A DNA stretch of 64,000 nt from Planifilum sp021793745 (GTDB taxonomy: Bacteria; Bacillota; Bacilli; Thermoactinomycetales; DSM-44946): assembly GCA_937983105.1 (NCBI GenBank), contig CALKAM010000022.1, positions 1 to 64,000 of the forward strand, in the 5' to 3' direction. The translations under genes were made by a program, and so were the position numbers. The notes under the pieces are model-generated. The model was not told where the DNA came from, made no database searches, and saw only the letters and a list, made by a program, of their open reading frames with translations. Within the stretch, counting starts at the first letter, position 1, and every line of letters begins with the position of its first letter. Below, one piece after another: positions 1-8,441 of the stretch.

Positions 1-52
1 CCACCGCCTGGACCCGGACCGGGATGGCGTCGCCTGCGAGTCGCTTCCATGA
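1..52 (+). CDS. C-terminal end of an Excalibur-domain protein (partial)
   Basis: Only the last 16 codons lie in the window. Reading from base 2 gives HRLDPDRDGVACESLP and a TGA at 50-52. The DxDxDGxxCE pattern is the signature of the Excalibur calcium-binding domain, often found at the C-terminus of secreted or surface nucleases and envelope proteins of Gram-positive bacteria. The main part of the protein lies upstream, so its function cannot be given. A strong terminator follows 48 bases later. Confidence 0.65.
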   Translation, partial: HRLDPDRDGVACESLP

Positions 53-99
53 GGGACTGCCCCATGCGTCTGTTCTCCGGATGATCCGTTTTGCGGTTT

Positions 100-128
100 G
101 CCTCCCCGGTTCCCGGGGAGGCATTTTT
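100..128 (+). terminator. Rho-independent terminator
   Basis: A perfect 10-bp GC-rich stem (100-109 with 113-122) and a 3-nt loop are followed by ATTTTTT. It ends the transcript of the Excalibur-domain gene. Confidence 0.9.
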
Positions 129-490
129 TATGCCGAAGATCAGCCGGTAGATTCCGAAACAAGCCAGGGCCCATGCGCCCTTTCCGATTCCCGTGGGAAG
201 GGTTCTGCCGCTATCCCCCCGGGATGACGGATGGCCCCCTTTCGTTGACGTTGCGGCGATGGACCAAGTGTCGAGAGCGGCGTGTGGCGCCGAGGGTCTC
301 TGACGCGATCAGCAGGGCGGAAAAATGCAACTGATGCTCCGGCACGGGATCATCTGCGGAAGCTTCCTTTCATGGATTCTTTCTAAAGGAAATCCAAACA
401 ATAGGCTTATGGATTAGTGAAAAAGGGAAAAAGAAAATTAGGAATACGACCTTTGGGTGCGGATCTGTCCAGGGGGAGGTGGACGACTCC
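129..490. other. Intergenic stretch with no supported gene
   Basis: About 360 bases between the terminator and the small membrane-protein gene. Reading frames here have no ribosome binding site and a composition unlike protein. The second half (from about 360) is AT-rich and may hold the promoter of the small gene, but no convincing -35/-10 pair was found. Confidence 0.5.
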
Positions 491-655
491 ATGGAAATGG
501 TTGGGTATTACGTGTTGCTGACTGCGGTATTTGTCGGAGCCGTCCTGGTTTACAGCTTTGCCAATATTCTGCGAGGGCCGTCGTTGGGAAAACGAAATGA
601 GAACGGGGAGGCTGCGAGAATCAGCACCTATCAAGGGTCGACGCCGGAAAAGTGA
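491..655 (+). CDS. Small single-span membrane protein (54 aa), unknown function
   Basis: ATG at 491 is preceded by GGGGGAGGTGG about 8 bases upstream and followed by 54 codons to TGA. Residues 5-27 (YYVLLTAVFVGAVLVYSFA) form one hydrophobic helix. A basic, polar C-terminal tail follows, so the protein probably sits in the membrane with the tail in the cytoplasm. A factor-independent terminator follows 13 bases after the stop, which together with the ribosome binding site supports a real monocistronic gene. I recognise no family. Confidence 0.65.
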   Translation: MEMVGYYVLLTAVFVGAVLVYSFANILRGPSLGKRNENGEAARISTYQGSTPEK

Positions 656-668
656 AGGTAGCCGATCA

Positions 669-692
669 GGGCGGATCTTTCCGCCCTTTTTT
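669..692 (+). terminator. Rho-independent terminator
   Basis: Stem GGGCGGA (669-675) with TCCGCCC (680-686), loop TCTT, then TTTTTT. It closes the small membrane-protein gene. Confidence 0.88.
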
Positions 693-827
693 GTTGGCCT
701 TTTCTCGACGGAGGCGCCGGATAGGGGGGTTCTACCGGGACCAACCCGGTATGGGGTTCTCCGGATGCCGCTTCACTGGACGGCTGAAGCCTCTCCCGTT
801 GCTTTTCGTTCCTTTTCGTGATAGATT

Positions 828-847
828 GATACCATACAGGGGTATAG
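828..847. promoter_or_regulatory. Probable CsoR operator upstream of csoR-copA-copZ
   Basis: The segment GATACCATACAGGGGTATAG carries inverted ATACC / GGTAT arms (829-833 and 841-845) around a G-rich centre, like known CsoR sites. It lies 57 bases before csoR, where it would cover the promoter -10 region (TATAGT at 843-848). Autoregulated copper derepression is the expected behaviour. Confidence 0.7.
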
Positions 848-903
848 TAAGAGGGGACGCGCGTTTTTCATCTTTGCCATCATGTTTCCGGGAGAGGTGA
901 AGG

Positions 904-1167
904 ATGCAGGTAAACAAGCGGGACTTGCTCGCGCGCCTGAAGAAGGTGGAGGGCCAAGTGCGCGGCGTGCAAAAGATGATCGATGAGGACCGGTATTGCA
1001 TGGATATCCTCGTTCAGCTGGCTGCGATCAAGTCGGCCATCAACAGCATCGGCCTGGTGATCCTCGAGGGACACACCAAGAGCTGTGTCAGCAACGCGAT
1101 TCAGTCGGGGGACGGGGAGGAAGCGATCAACGAGATGATGGGGGTATTGCGCTCCTTCGTCAAGTAG
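904..1167 (+). CDS. csoR: Copper-sensing transcriptional repressor CsoR
   Basis: The 87-aa all-helical protein belongs to the CsoR/RcnR family. The Cu(I) ligands are visible as Cys32 (RYCMDIL), His57 and Cys61 (EGHTKSC), the C-H-C set of true copper sensors. It represses its own operon until Cu(I) binding releases it from DNA. The start is ATG 904, with GGGAGAGGTGAAGG just upstream. copA begins 11 bases after the stop, and an operator-like palindrome lies upstream, so the three copper genes form one autoregulated operon. Confidence 0.95.
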   Translation: MQVNKRDLLARLKKVEGQVRGVQKMIDEDRYCMDILVQLAAIKSAINSIGLVILEGHTKSCVSNAIQSGDGEEAINEMMGVLRSFVK

Positions 1168-1178
1168 GAGGGTTGAAG

Positions 1179-3572
1179 GTGGCGGAAAAGCAGTTGACCA
1201 TGGACATCAAAGGCATGACCTGCGCCGCCTGTGCCAACCGGATTGAAAAAGGGCTGAAACGCATGGATGGTGTGGTTCAAGCCCAGGTCAATCTCGCGCG
1301 GGAGCGGGCATCGGTGGTTTATGACAAGGACCGGGTGTCCCCCGAAATGGTGGCCGCCAAGGTTCGGGACCTGGGCTATGAGGTCGTGACGGAAAAGGTG
1401 GAATTGGCGATCCGGGGCATGACCTGCGCCGCTTGTGCCGGTCGGATCGAAAAGGGACTGAGCCGGTTGGAGGGCGTCCTCCGCGCCGATGTCAACCTGG
1501 CTACGGAGCGGGGAACGGTGGAATTTAACCCGGCGGTGATCGGCGTGGCGGAGATCCGGAAAAAGGTGAAGGATCTCGGTTACGAAGCTTCTCTCCCGGA
1601 GACGCAGGAAAAAGCGATGGATTCCCGCAAGGAGGAGATACGCGCCCAAAAAAGGCGCTTCCTCGTCGCCGCCGCCTTTTCGCTGCCCCTGCTTTGGACC
1701 ATGTTTCATATGTGGGAACCGCTCGCCTTTCTGGTCCCGGACTTCCTGATGAACGGTTCCATTCAGTGGCTATTGGCGACGCCGGTTCAGTTTTACGCCG
1801 GAAGAACCTTTTACCGGGGGGCGTACAAGAGCCTGAAGAACGGGTCGGCCAACATGGATGTCCTGGTGGCTATGGGTTCTTCGGCGGCCTACCTTTACAG
1901 CCTGTACATCCTCTGGGCCGGGGGGACGGAATTTTACTTTGAAACCTCGGCGATCATCATCACTCTGATCCTGTTGGGCAAGCTGTTGGAGGCCGTCGCC
2001 AAGGGGCGGACCTCCGAAGCGATCCGAAAACTGATGGGCTTGCGCGCCAAGACGGCGGTGGTGATCAGGGATGGCCGCGAAAGGGAGATCCCGGTGGAGG
2101 ACGTGGAGGTGGGCGACCTGGTCCGCGTCCGCCCCGGGGAAAAAATCCCCGTCGACGGGGTGGTGGTGGAAGGCCGCTCCGCCGTTGACGAGTCGATGCT
2201 GACGGGGGAAAGCATCCCGGTGGATAAAAAGGCCGGTGATGAGGTGATCGGGGCGACGATCAACAAGGAGGGGACCCTCCTCTTCCGGGCGACCAAGGTG
2301 GGGGCGGAGACGGCCCTGGCGCAGATCATCCGTTTTGTGGAGGAGGCGCAGGGGGCCAAGGCGCCGATCCAGCGCTTGGCCGACCGCATCTCCGGAGTGT
2401 TCGTCCCGGCGGTGGTGCTCATCGCCGTGGCCACCTTCCTGCTGTGGTTTTTCGTCCTCGATCCCGGGAATGTGGAGCGAGCGATTCTCAACCTCACCGC
2501 CGTCCTGGTCATCGCCTGTCCCTGCGCCCTCGGGCTGGCCACGCCCACTTCCATCATGGTGGGGACCGGCAAAGGGGCTGAAGGCGGGATCCTGTTCAAG
2601 GGCGGCCAACATGTGGAAAACGCCCACCGGATCGACACCGTCGTGTTGGATAAGACGGGGACCATCACCCGGGGAGAGCCGGCGGTGACCGACGTGCAAT
2701 CCCTGGGAGGCGTCACCGAGGCGGAGCTTTTGCGCATCGCCGCATCGGCGGAACAGCCTTCGGAGCATCCCCTGGCCCAGGCGATCCTCCGGAGCGCCCA
2801 GGAGCGGGAGATCGAACCGTCTCCGGCCGAGGAATTCCGGGCGGTTCCCGGCAAAGGGATCGAGGCGGTGGTGGAAGGGAAAAGGGTGCTCATCGGGACC
2901 CGGCGGTGGCTGGAGGAATGCGGGATCTCCTTCTCCGAAGCGGAGGCGATCCAATCCCTGGAAGGCGAAGGGAAAACGGTGATGTTAGTCGCCGTCGAGG
3001 GAGCGCCGGCCGGATGGATCGCCGTCGCCGATGTGGTCAAACCCACCTCGGCGGAGGCGATCCGGGAGATGAAGGCGATGGGCCTCCAGGTCTGGATGCT
3101 GACCGGGGACAACGAGCGGACGGCCCGGGTGATCGCCCGTCAGGTGGGTATTGATCACGTCCAGGCGGAGGTGATGCCCGGCGATAAGGCGGAGGTGGTG
3201 AAGCGCCTCCAAGGGGAGGGCCGAAGGGTGGCGATGGTGGGGGACGGAATCAACGATGCCCCGGCCCTGGCCGTCGCCGATCTCGGGATGGCTATCGGAA
3301 CCGGGACGGATGTGGCCATCGAGGCCGCCGATGTCACCCTGATGCGCGGAGACCTGAAAGCCATCCCCGCCGCCATCCGGCTGAGCCGGTTGACGATGCG
3401 CAACATCAAGCAAAATCTCTTCTGGGCCTTTTTCTACAACGCCGTCGGCATTCCCATCGCCGCGGCGGGATATTTGGCCCCCTGGGTGGCCGCCGCCGCC
3501 ATGGCTTTCAGCTCCGTATCGGTGGTCAGCAATTCCCTGCGATTGAAACGGGTCCCCATCGGACAATCTTAA
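1179..3572 (+). CDS. copA: Copper-exporting P1B-type ATPase CopA
   Basis: The 797-aa protein pumps Cu(I) out across the cytoplasmic membrane. Two N-terminal heavy-metal domains carry GMTCAAC (Cys15/18 and Cys83/86). A membrane domain follows with the CPC metal-transport motif (ACPCALGLATP), the TGES actuator motif, the DKTGT phosphorylation site and the GDGIND hinge. I chose GTG 1179 because GGAGGG lies 6 bases before it and the first metal domain begins directly after. The longer frame from 996 only overlaps csoR and has no ribosome binding site. copZ follows 22 bases later. Confidence 0.95.
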   Translation: MAEKQLTMDIKGMTCAACANRIEKGLKRMDGVVQAQVNLARERASVVYDKDRVSPEMVAAKVRDLGYEVVTEKVELAIRGMTCAACAGRIEKGLSRLEGVLRADVNLATERGTVEFNPAVIGVAEIRKKVKDLGYEASLPETQEKAMDSRKEEIRAQKRRFLVAAAFSLPLLWTMFHMWEPLAFLVPDFLMNGSIQWLLATPVQFYAGRTFYRGAYKSLKNGSANMDVLVAMGSSAAYLYSLYILWAGGTEFYFETSAIIITLILLGKLLEAVAKGRTSEAIRKLMGLRAKTAVVIRDGREREIPVEDVEVGDLVRVRPGEKIPVDGVVVEGRSAVDESMLTGESIPVDKKAGDEVIGATINKEGTLLFRATKVGAETALAQIIRFVEEAQGAKAPIQRLADRISGVFVPAVVLIAVATFLLWFFVLDPGNVERAILNLTAVLVIACPCALGLATPTSIMVGTGKGAEGGILFKGGQHVENAHRIDTVVLDKTGTITRGEPAVTDVQSLGGVTEAELLRIAASAEQPSEHPLAQAILRSAQEREIEPSPAEEFRAVPGKGIEAVVEGKRVLIGTRRWLEECGISFSEAEAIQSLEGEGKTVMLVAVEGAPAGWIAVADVVKPTSAEAIREMKAMGLQVWMLTGDNERTARVIARQVGIDHVQAEVMPGDKAEVVKRLQGEGRRVAMVGDGINDAPALAVADLGMAIGTGTDVAIEAADVTLMRGDLKAIPAAIRLSRLTMRNIKQNLFWAFFYNAVGIPIAAAGYLAPWVAAAAMAFSSVSVVSNSLRLKRVPIGQS

Positions 3573-3594
3573 ATGGAAGAGGAGGAGGATCAAG

Positions 3595-3810
3595 ATGGCA
3601 AACGTCACCCTCAAAGTGGAAGGCATGTCCTGCAACCACTGCAAAAGTGCGGTGGAAGGTGCGCTGGAGAAACTGCCCGGCGTGGAGAAGGCCGAAGTGG
3701 ATCTGGAGGCCAAGACGGCCGAGGTCACCTATGAGGAGGGCAAGGTGACTCTCGATCAGATGAAGGAGGCCGTCGAGGATCAGGGATACGACGTGGTGGA
3801 AGGAAAGTGA
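3595..3810 (+). CDS. copZ: Copper chaperone CopZ
   Basis: This 71-aa single heavy-metal-associated domain carries Cu(I) in the cytoplasm and delivers it to CopA or CsoR. The metal loop is GMSCNHC (Cys13 and Cys16), and the length is that of the family. GAGGAGGAT precedes ATG 3595. It is the last gene of the csoR-copA-copZ operon and is followed at once by a strong terminator. Confidence 0.95.
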   Translation: MANVTLKVEGMSCNHCKSAVEGALEKLPGVEKAEVDLEAKTAEVTYEEGKVTLDQMKEAVEDQGYDVVEGK

Positions 3811-3812
3811 AG

Positions 3813-3847
3813 CGAGACCCGGCTTTTGGCCGGGTCTCGGGCATTTT
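3813..3847 (+). terminator. Rho-independent terminator of the copper operon
   Basis: An 11-bp perfect stem (3813-3823 with 3829-3839) is followed by GCATTTTT. Confidence 0.92.
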
Positions 3848-3933
3848 TCGCAAGATTTTTTTGCACGCCTGTTCGGGGATGTGGTATAGTTATTGCCGAT
3901 AATGATCGGATTTTTATCTTTCGAGGTGGACTT

Positions 3934-4455
3934 GTGCTGAAAGCCATCATACCAAAGCATTTCGCTGCATCGATCTACGAGATTGATTTTGAGAGACTTC
4001 AGCGGCGCGGGATCAAGGCGGCTATCTTCGATCTGGATAATACGCTGGTGGAGTCGACGCGCCCGGATGCGACTCCCCGGCTGGTCAGCTGGCTGGAGCA
4101 GCTTCAGGGCATGGGTTTCCGCGTGATGATCGTATCCAATAACAATCGGACACGCGTCTCCCGGTTCGCCATTCCACTGGGAGTTCCCTTTATCCATCGC
4201 GCGAACAAGCCCTTCTCCAAGGCCTTTATCGAGGCGATGCGGCGGCTGGAGAGCCGCCCGGAGGAGACGGCGATGATCGGGGATCAGCTGTTTACCGATG
4301 TCCTGGGGGGGAATCGTCTGGGACTGTATACGATTCTCGTGGCTCCCGTCTCCCATGTAGAGGGATTTTGGACCCGGATCAATCGCCGCCTGGAGCGGCT
4401 GGTTTTTCATTGGATGCGCAAACGGGGGATGTTGGAAGGAGAGAACCGTCGATGA
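3934..4455 (+). CDS. yqeG: YqeG family HAD phosphatase
   Basis: The 173-aa protein of the HAD IIIA subfamily has the nucleophile motif DLDNT with Asp33 and Asp35, a later SNN motif (motif II) and GDQLFTD (motif III). Its substrate is not established. It heads the conserved Bacillus cluster with the ribosome-assembly GTPase gene yqeH. I chose GTG 3934 because GAGGTGG lies 5 bases upstream and MLKAIIPKHF matches the family's N-terminus (B. subtilis MLKKFLPNE). Its stop overlaps the yqeH start (ATGA), so the two are translationally coupled. Confidence 0.88.
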   Translation: MLKAIIPKHFAASIYEIDFERLQRRGIKAAIFDLDNTLVESTRPDATPRLVSWLEQLQGMGFRVMIVSNNNRTRVSRFAIPLGVPFIHRANKPFSKAFIEAMRRLESRPEETAMIGDQLFTDVLGGNRLGLYTILVAPVSHVEGFWTRINRRLERLVFHWMRKRGMLEGENRR

Positions 4456-5552
4456 CGGATGAAGCCCGGTGTGAGGGGTGCGGAGCCCTTCTCCAAACGG
4501 AGGATCCCGGAAAACCCGGATACGTGCCGGAGGCGGCACTGGAGCGGGAAAATCCGGTGTGCCGGCGCTGTTTCCGCATCCGCCATTACAATGAAGTGGC
4601 GCGGGTGGAGCAGGATCCCGACACCTACCTGCGCCTGCTCCAGCGGATCGGACAGACGGACAGCCTGGTGGTGTGGGTCTGCGACCTGTTCGATTTTGCC
4701 GGCAGTTGGATTCCCGGCATCCAGCGCTACCTGGCGCAAAGCGATCTGGTGCTGGTGGCCAACAAGATCGACCTGTTTCCCAAATCGGTCAAACGAAACC
4801 GGCTGCGGGAGTGGGTCCGCCGGTCAGCGGAGCGGCGAGGCCTCCGTCCGGCGGACGTAGTCCTGTGCAGCGCGGCCAAAGGGTTGCACATCGACGAAGT
4901 GATCGCCACCATCGACCGGCGACGCCAGGGCCGGGACGTCTACGTGGTCGGGACGACCAATGTGGGCAAATCCACGTTGATCAACCGCATCCTGCGGGAG
5001 GAGGAAGCGGACGGGGGCGAAATCACCACCTCTCCCTATCCGGGAACCACCCTGGATGTGATCCGCATCCCGTTGGAGGACGGACGGGCGCTGATCGACA
5101 CCCCCGGCATCGTCCGCCGGGACCGGTTGAGCGAATGGGTATCGCCGGCGGATCTGAGGGTGATCGTTCCCCGGCGGGAGATTCATCCGCGGGTGTACCA
5201 GCTGAACGACTCCCAAACCCTGTTTTTCGGCGGTCTGGTTCGCTTTGATTTCGTGAGCGGTCCGAGGCAGCCCTTCGTCTGCTACGTTTCCAACGACCTG
5301 TACATTCACCGGACGAAACGGGAACGGGCCGATGAGGTTTATTCCCGCCACCGGGGGGAGCTCCTCTCCCCGCCGTCGGAATTCGAGGGGCTGCCGGAGA
5401 TGGAACGACAGACGTTCCGGCTGTCCGAGGGGGAGAAGAAGGATCTGGTGATCCCCGGTTTGGGCTGGATCGTGGCCGGGAAAAAAGCGGCCGAAATCCA
5501 TATGTGGGCCCCGCGCGGGATCCCCGTGGAGGTGCGTCCGGCGATTATTTAA
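4452..5552 (+). CDS. yqeH: Ribosome biogenesis GTPase YqeH (circularly permuted)
   Basis: The 366-aa GTPase is needed for 30S subunit assembly in Bacillus. An N-terminal zinc finger has Cys7-x2-Cys10 and Cys37-x2-Cys40. The GTPase motifs come in permuted order: NKID (G4, residues 104-107) lies before GTTNVGKST (G1 P-loop, 167-175), and DTPG (G3, 216-219) comes last. The C-terminal part (about 230-366) matches the RNA-binding region of the family. ATG 4452 overlaps the yqeG stop. Confidence 0.95.
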   Translation: MTDEARCEGCGALLQTEDPGKPGYVPEAALERENPVCRRCFRIRHYNEVARVEQDPDTYLRLLQRIGQTDSLVVWVCDLFDFAGSWIPGIQRYLAQSDLVLVANKIDLFPKSVKRNRLREWVRRSAERRGLRPADVVLCSAAKGLHIDEVIATIDRRRQGRDVYVVGTTNVGKSTLINRILREEEADGGEITTSPYPGTTLDVIRIPLEDGRALIDTPGIVRRDRLSEWVSPADLRVIVPRREIHPRVYQLNDSQTLFFGGLVRFDFVSGPRQPFVCYVSNDLYIHRTKRERADEVYSRHRGELLSPPSEFEGLPEMERQTFRLSEGEKKDLVIPGLGWIVAGKKAAEIHMWAPRGIPVEVRPAII

Positions 5553-5565
5553 CCGGATCGGGGGG

Positions 5566-6411
5566 ATGAGAATGGATGCCGGAACCGGTGTGGTGGGTTT
5601 GATCGGCCATCCGGTGGGCCATTCCAAATCGCCGGAGATGATGAACCGGGCGTTTCGCGCCCGCGGCCTGCCCTTCGTCTATCTGGCCTTTGATGTGTCG
5701 CCGCAGGAATTGGAAACCGCCGTCCGCGGGATGCAGGCCCTGGGCTTCCGGGGGTGGAATGTGACGATTCCCCACAAGGTGGCGATCCTGGAGTATCTGG
5801 ATGAAGTGGAGGAGACGGCGAGGGAGATCGGCGCCGTCAACACCGTCGTTTCGCGGAACGGGCGGTTGATCGGGTACAACACGGACAGCGAAGGGTATCT
5901 CCGCTCCCTCGTCGACGAGACGGGGCTGGAGCTGGCCGGTCAGCGGGTGTTGATCCTCGGGGCCGGCGGTGCAGCGCGGGCGGTGGCCCACGCCCTCGCC
6001 GTCGCCGGGGTGGAGTCGATCACCATCGCCAACCGGACGCGGGAGAAGGCGGAGCGGCTGGCGGCGTCCCTGGGCCGGAAAGTGGATGCGCGGGCCCTCT
6101 CCCTGGCGGAAGTGGCGCGGGTGGCCGGGGAGACGACGCTGCTGGTACAGACCACTTCGGTCGGGATGTATCCGGAGACGGAGGCGATCCCGATCGATCC
6201 GTCGCTCCTGCACGAGGGGATGACGGTGAGCGACCTGATTTACCGCCCCCGGAAAACCCTGCTGCTGCGGGAGGCGGAGGCGAGGGGGGCCCGGGTGCAC
6301 GGCGGATTGGGCATGCTGCTCCATCAGGCGGCCCTAGCCTTTGAGAAATGGATGGGGAGGGCGGCGCCCGTGGACGTGATGCGGGATGCCCTGGAGGAAG
6401 CGATGAAATAG
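5566..6411 (+). CDS. aroE: Shikimate dehydrogenase AroE
   Basis: This NADP-dependent enzyme reduces 3-dehydroshikimate to shikimate in chorismate synthesis. The 281-aa protein shows the substrate-binding GHSKSP (residues 18-23), the catalytic lysine in NVTIPHK (Lys71) and the nucleotide loop GAGGAARAV. ATG 5566 lies 14 bases after the yqeH stop. ATG 5572 is an alternative start that would use GGGGGGATG as ribosome binding site. The position after yqeH is as in B. subtilis. Confidence 0.95.
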   Translation: MRMDAGTGVVGLIGHPVGHSKSPEMMNRAFRARGLPFVYLAFDVSPQELETAVRGMQALGFRGWNVTIPHKVAILEYLDEVEETAREIGAVNTVVSRNGRLIGYNTDSEGYLRSLVDETGLELAGQRVLILGAGGAARAVAHALAVAGVESITIANRTREKAERLAASLGRKVDARALSLAEVARVAGETTLLVQTTSVGMYPETEAIPIDPSLLHEGMTVSDLIYRPRKTLLLREAEARGARVHGGLGMLLHQAALAFEKWMGRAAPVDVMRDALEEAMK

Positions 6412-6534
6412 CCGGGCGGCTCGAGGGGACGGGGAAGTCGGAAAAGCCGGGCGTAGGGGAAGCGCGGAACTCCCGAGGAGGACATGGAGCGCCGCTTCCC
6501 CCGCCACTCGGAGTCGCCGGAGAGAGGGATCGAC

Positions 6535-7122
6535 ATGCGCATCGGCATTTTCGGGGGTACCTTTGATCCGATTCACATGGGCCACCTCATGGTCGCCGAA
6601 CAGGCGAGGGAGGCCGCCGGACTGGACGAGGTGTGGTTCATTCCGGCCGGCAAGCCCCCCCACAAGGGGACGCCTGCTTCCCCTCCGCACCATCGGGTGC
6701 GCATGGTGGAACTGGCTATCGCCGACCATCCCCATTTCCGTCTTTCCCGGGTGGAGCTGACCCGCCCGGGACCATCCTATACGGTGGATACGGTGAAAGA
6801 TTTGAAGAAGGCCCATCCGAAAGAGCACTTTTTTTTGATCGTAGGCGGAGATATGGTGAACGATCTGCCGCGATGGTGTAAAATAGAGGAAATCCTCCAA
6901 GCTGTCCAGGTGATCGGCCATCTGCGGCCGGGTGTGGCTACCGGGGATCTTCCCCCCAGGATTGCCGAACGTTTGATCCTGCTGGAGGGGGTCGTCACCA
7001 TCGACCTTTCATCCAGCGAAATCCGAAAACGCGTGGCGGACGGAAAGTCGATCCGTTATCTGGTTCCCGAGAAGGTCCGCCGTTACATCGAGGAGAATCG
7101 GTTATATGAATTGGAATCGTGA
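6535..7122 (+). CDS. nadD: Nicotinate-nucleotide adenylyltransferase NadD
   Basis: It joins ATP and nicotinate mononucleotide to make deamido-NAD. The 195-aa protein starts MRIGIFGGTFDPIHMGH, the GGTFDPxHxGH nucleotidyltransferase motif, and has the late SSSEIRKR motif (ISSTxxR-like). ATG 6535 follows GAGAGAGGG. An upstream in-frame ATG at 6484 would add an un-conserved tail. The 123 bases between aroE and nadD have no room for yhbY (yqeI), which normally sits here. The 3' end overlaps yqeK by 17 bases. Confidence 0.95.
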   Translation: MRIGIFGGTFDPIHMGHLMVAEQAREAAGLDEVWFIPAGKPPHKGTPASPPHHRVRMVELAIADHPHFRLSRVELTRPGPSYTVDTVKDLKKAHPKEHFFLIVGGDMVNDLPRWCKIEEILQAVQVIGHLRPGVATGDLPPRIAERLILLEGVVTIDLSSSEIRKRVADGKSIRYLVPEKVRRYIEENRLYELES

Positions 7123-7702
7123 AAAACTAATGGAAGCGACCCGGCGTCAAATGCCCGCATCCCGGTGGGAACACACGCTGAGGGTGATGGAGACGGCGGT
7201 GGAGCTGGCCCGGAGAACGGGGGCCGACCCCGAGAAGGCGGAGATCGCGGCCATTCTTCACGATTATGCCAAATTTTGGCCGGAGGAAAAGCTGCAGGAG
7301 GGGATCCTCCGTTACCGCTTGCCCCGGGAACTGCTGCAGTACAGCCCGGTGCTGTGGCACGCTCCCGTCGGCGCCGAGGCGGTGCGGGAGGGGCTGGGCA
7401 TCGACGACGAAGAGGTGCTGGAGGCGATTCGCTCCCACACCACGGGGCGCCCGGGGATGTCTCTCCTGGAAAAGGTGATCTTTTTGGCCGACTACATCGA
7501 GCCCGGCCGAAGCTTTTCCGGCGTGGAGGAGGTTCGCCGCCTGGCCCGGGAGGACCTGAACCGCGCGATTCTGAAGGCCCTGGATAACACCATCCTCTAT
7601 CTGATCGGGCGGGGGTTCAAGGTATATCCCCAGACGCTTCTGACCCGCAATGATATGCTCGATCAAATCCCTCAAACCCATCCAAAGGAGGAATCTCATT
7701 GA
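7106..7702 (+). CDS. yqeK: YqeK family HD-domain dinucleoside tetraphosphate hydrolase
   Basis: The 198-aa HD-superfamily metal-dependent phosphohydrolase shows His23 (RWEHTLRV), the HD pair His52-Asp53 (ILHDYAK), a further His in LWHAPVG and SHTTGRPG. Family members symmetrically hydrolyse diadenosine tetraphosphate to ADP. The ATG overlaps the end of nadD, and the stop TGA overlaps the TTG start of rsfS, so translation of the three is coupled. The order nadD-yqeK-rsfS is the Bacillus one. Confidence 0.92.
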   Translation: MNWNREKLMEATRRQMPASRWEHTLRVMETAVELARRTGADPEKAEIAAILHDYAKFWPEEKLQEGILRYRLPRELLQYSPVLWHAPVGAEAVREGLGIDDEEVLEAIRSHTTGRPGMSLLEKVIFLADYIEPGRSFSGVEEVRRLAREDLNRAILKALDNTILYLIGRGFKVYPQTLLTRNDMLDQIPQTHPKEESH

Positions 7703-8040
7703 ACCTGGTGGAAATTGCCCAACTCGCGGCCGAAGCTGCTGATGAGAAAAAGGCCCAACGCGTGACCATTCTGGATATCCGCGGGTTGTCGGTGATTGCC
7801 GACTACTTCGTCATCTGCCACGGGAACTCGGAGACCCAGGTGCAGTCGATTGTGACGGGCATCAAAGAAAAGCTGGAGGAGGCGGGGGTTCCCATCCAGG
7901 GAGTGGAAGGATTCAAGGAGGCGCGTTGGGTGCTCATGGATCTCGGCGACGTGGTTGTGCATGTCTTCCACAAGGACGAGAGGGATTTTTACAATTTGGA
8001 ATGGTTGTGGGGCGATGCGCAGCAGGTCCGCGTCCAGTAG
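7699..8040 (+). CDS. rsfS: Ribosomal silencing factor RsfS
   Basis: The 113-aa protein binds ribosomal protein L14 on the 50S subunit and blocks subunit joining when nutrients fall. The conserved DIRGLSVIADYFVICHGNS and EGFKEARWVLMDLGDVVVH blocks are present. I chose TTG 7699 because AAAGGAGG ends 7 bases upstream and the protein then starts MNLVEIAQLAA as in the family. In B. subtilis yqeM follows; here the leuS leader follows. Confidence 0.94.
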   Translation: MNLVEIAQLAAEAADEKKAQRVTILDIRGLSVIADYFVICHGNSETQVQSIVTGIKEKLEEAGVPIQGVEGFKEARWVLMDLGDVVVHVFHKDERDFYNLEWLWGDAQQVRVQ

Positions 8041-8096
8041 ACGGTAGCCGGTCCGGAAGAAGAGGGAAAACGGGCATGCGCACCGCCGAAACCCTG

Positions 8097-8125
8097 TTGA
8101 CACGCGGGTTATCGTGACATATAAT
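8097..8125 (+). promoter_or_regulatory. Consensus sigma-A promoter of leuS
   Basis: TTGACA (8097-8102), a 17-bp spacer and TATAAT (8120-8125), both hexamers perfect. The predicted transcript starts near 8132 and enters the T-box leader. Confidence 0.9.
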
Positions 8126-8131
8126 AAAATC

Positions 8132-8419
8132 CAAATCTTCGACAAATGTTTGACAGGCTAGGATGAGGAGTAGTAGTTCGTCACCTCTGCCCAGAGAGTC
8201 GGCGGGCGGTGTGAGCCGATCAGAGGGGCCGAATGAACTCGCCTCATCGCTCCGGGGTGGAAAAGGGGAGTACATCCCGGCGCTTCATCCCCGTTAACGG
8301 ATGCCAATGAGGGAGTGCCCGCCGGCGTGCGGGTGCTAACTAGGGTGGTACCGCGGGAGTGGATCAACCTCTCGTCCCTAGCGTTCGTTTCGGCAGGGGC
8401 GGGAGGTTTCAATATTTTT
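8132..8419 (+). ncRNA. T-box leader, leucine-specific, controlling leuS
   Basis: The T-box core AGGGTGGTACCGCGG (8342-8356) and a Stem I with GAACTCGCC are visible. The specifier codon is CTC (8238-8240), a leucine codon, which fits the gene. The terminator is a 13-bp stem (8366-8378 with 8396-8408) with a 17-nt loop and a T-run at 8415-8419. Uncharged tRNA-Leu would stabilise the antiterminator and let transcription enter leuS. Confidence 0.93.
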
Positions 8420-8441
8420 GCCGGTGTTGGAGGAGACGTCT

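Noticed and set aside
996..1178. Upstream extension of the copA frame into csoR
   Set aside because: No ribosome binding site, no resemblance, and csoR is in another frame there. GTG 1179 fits better.
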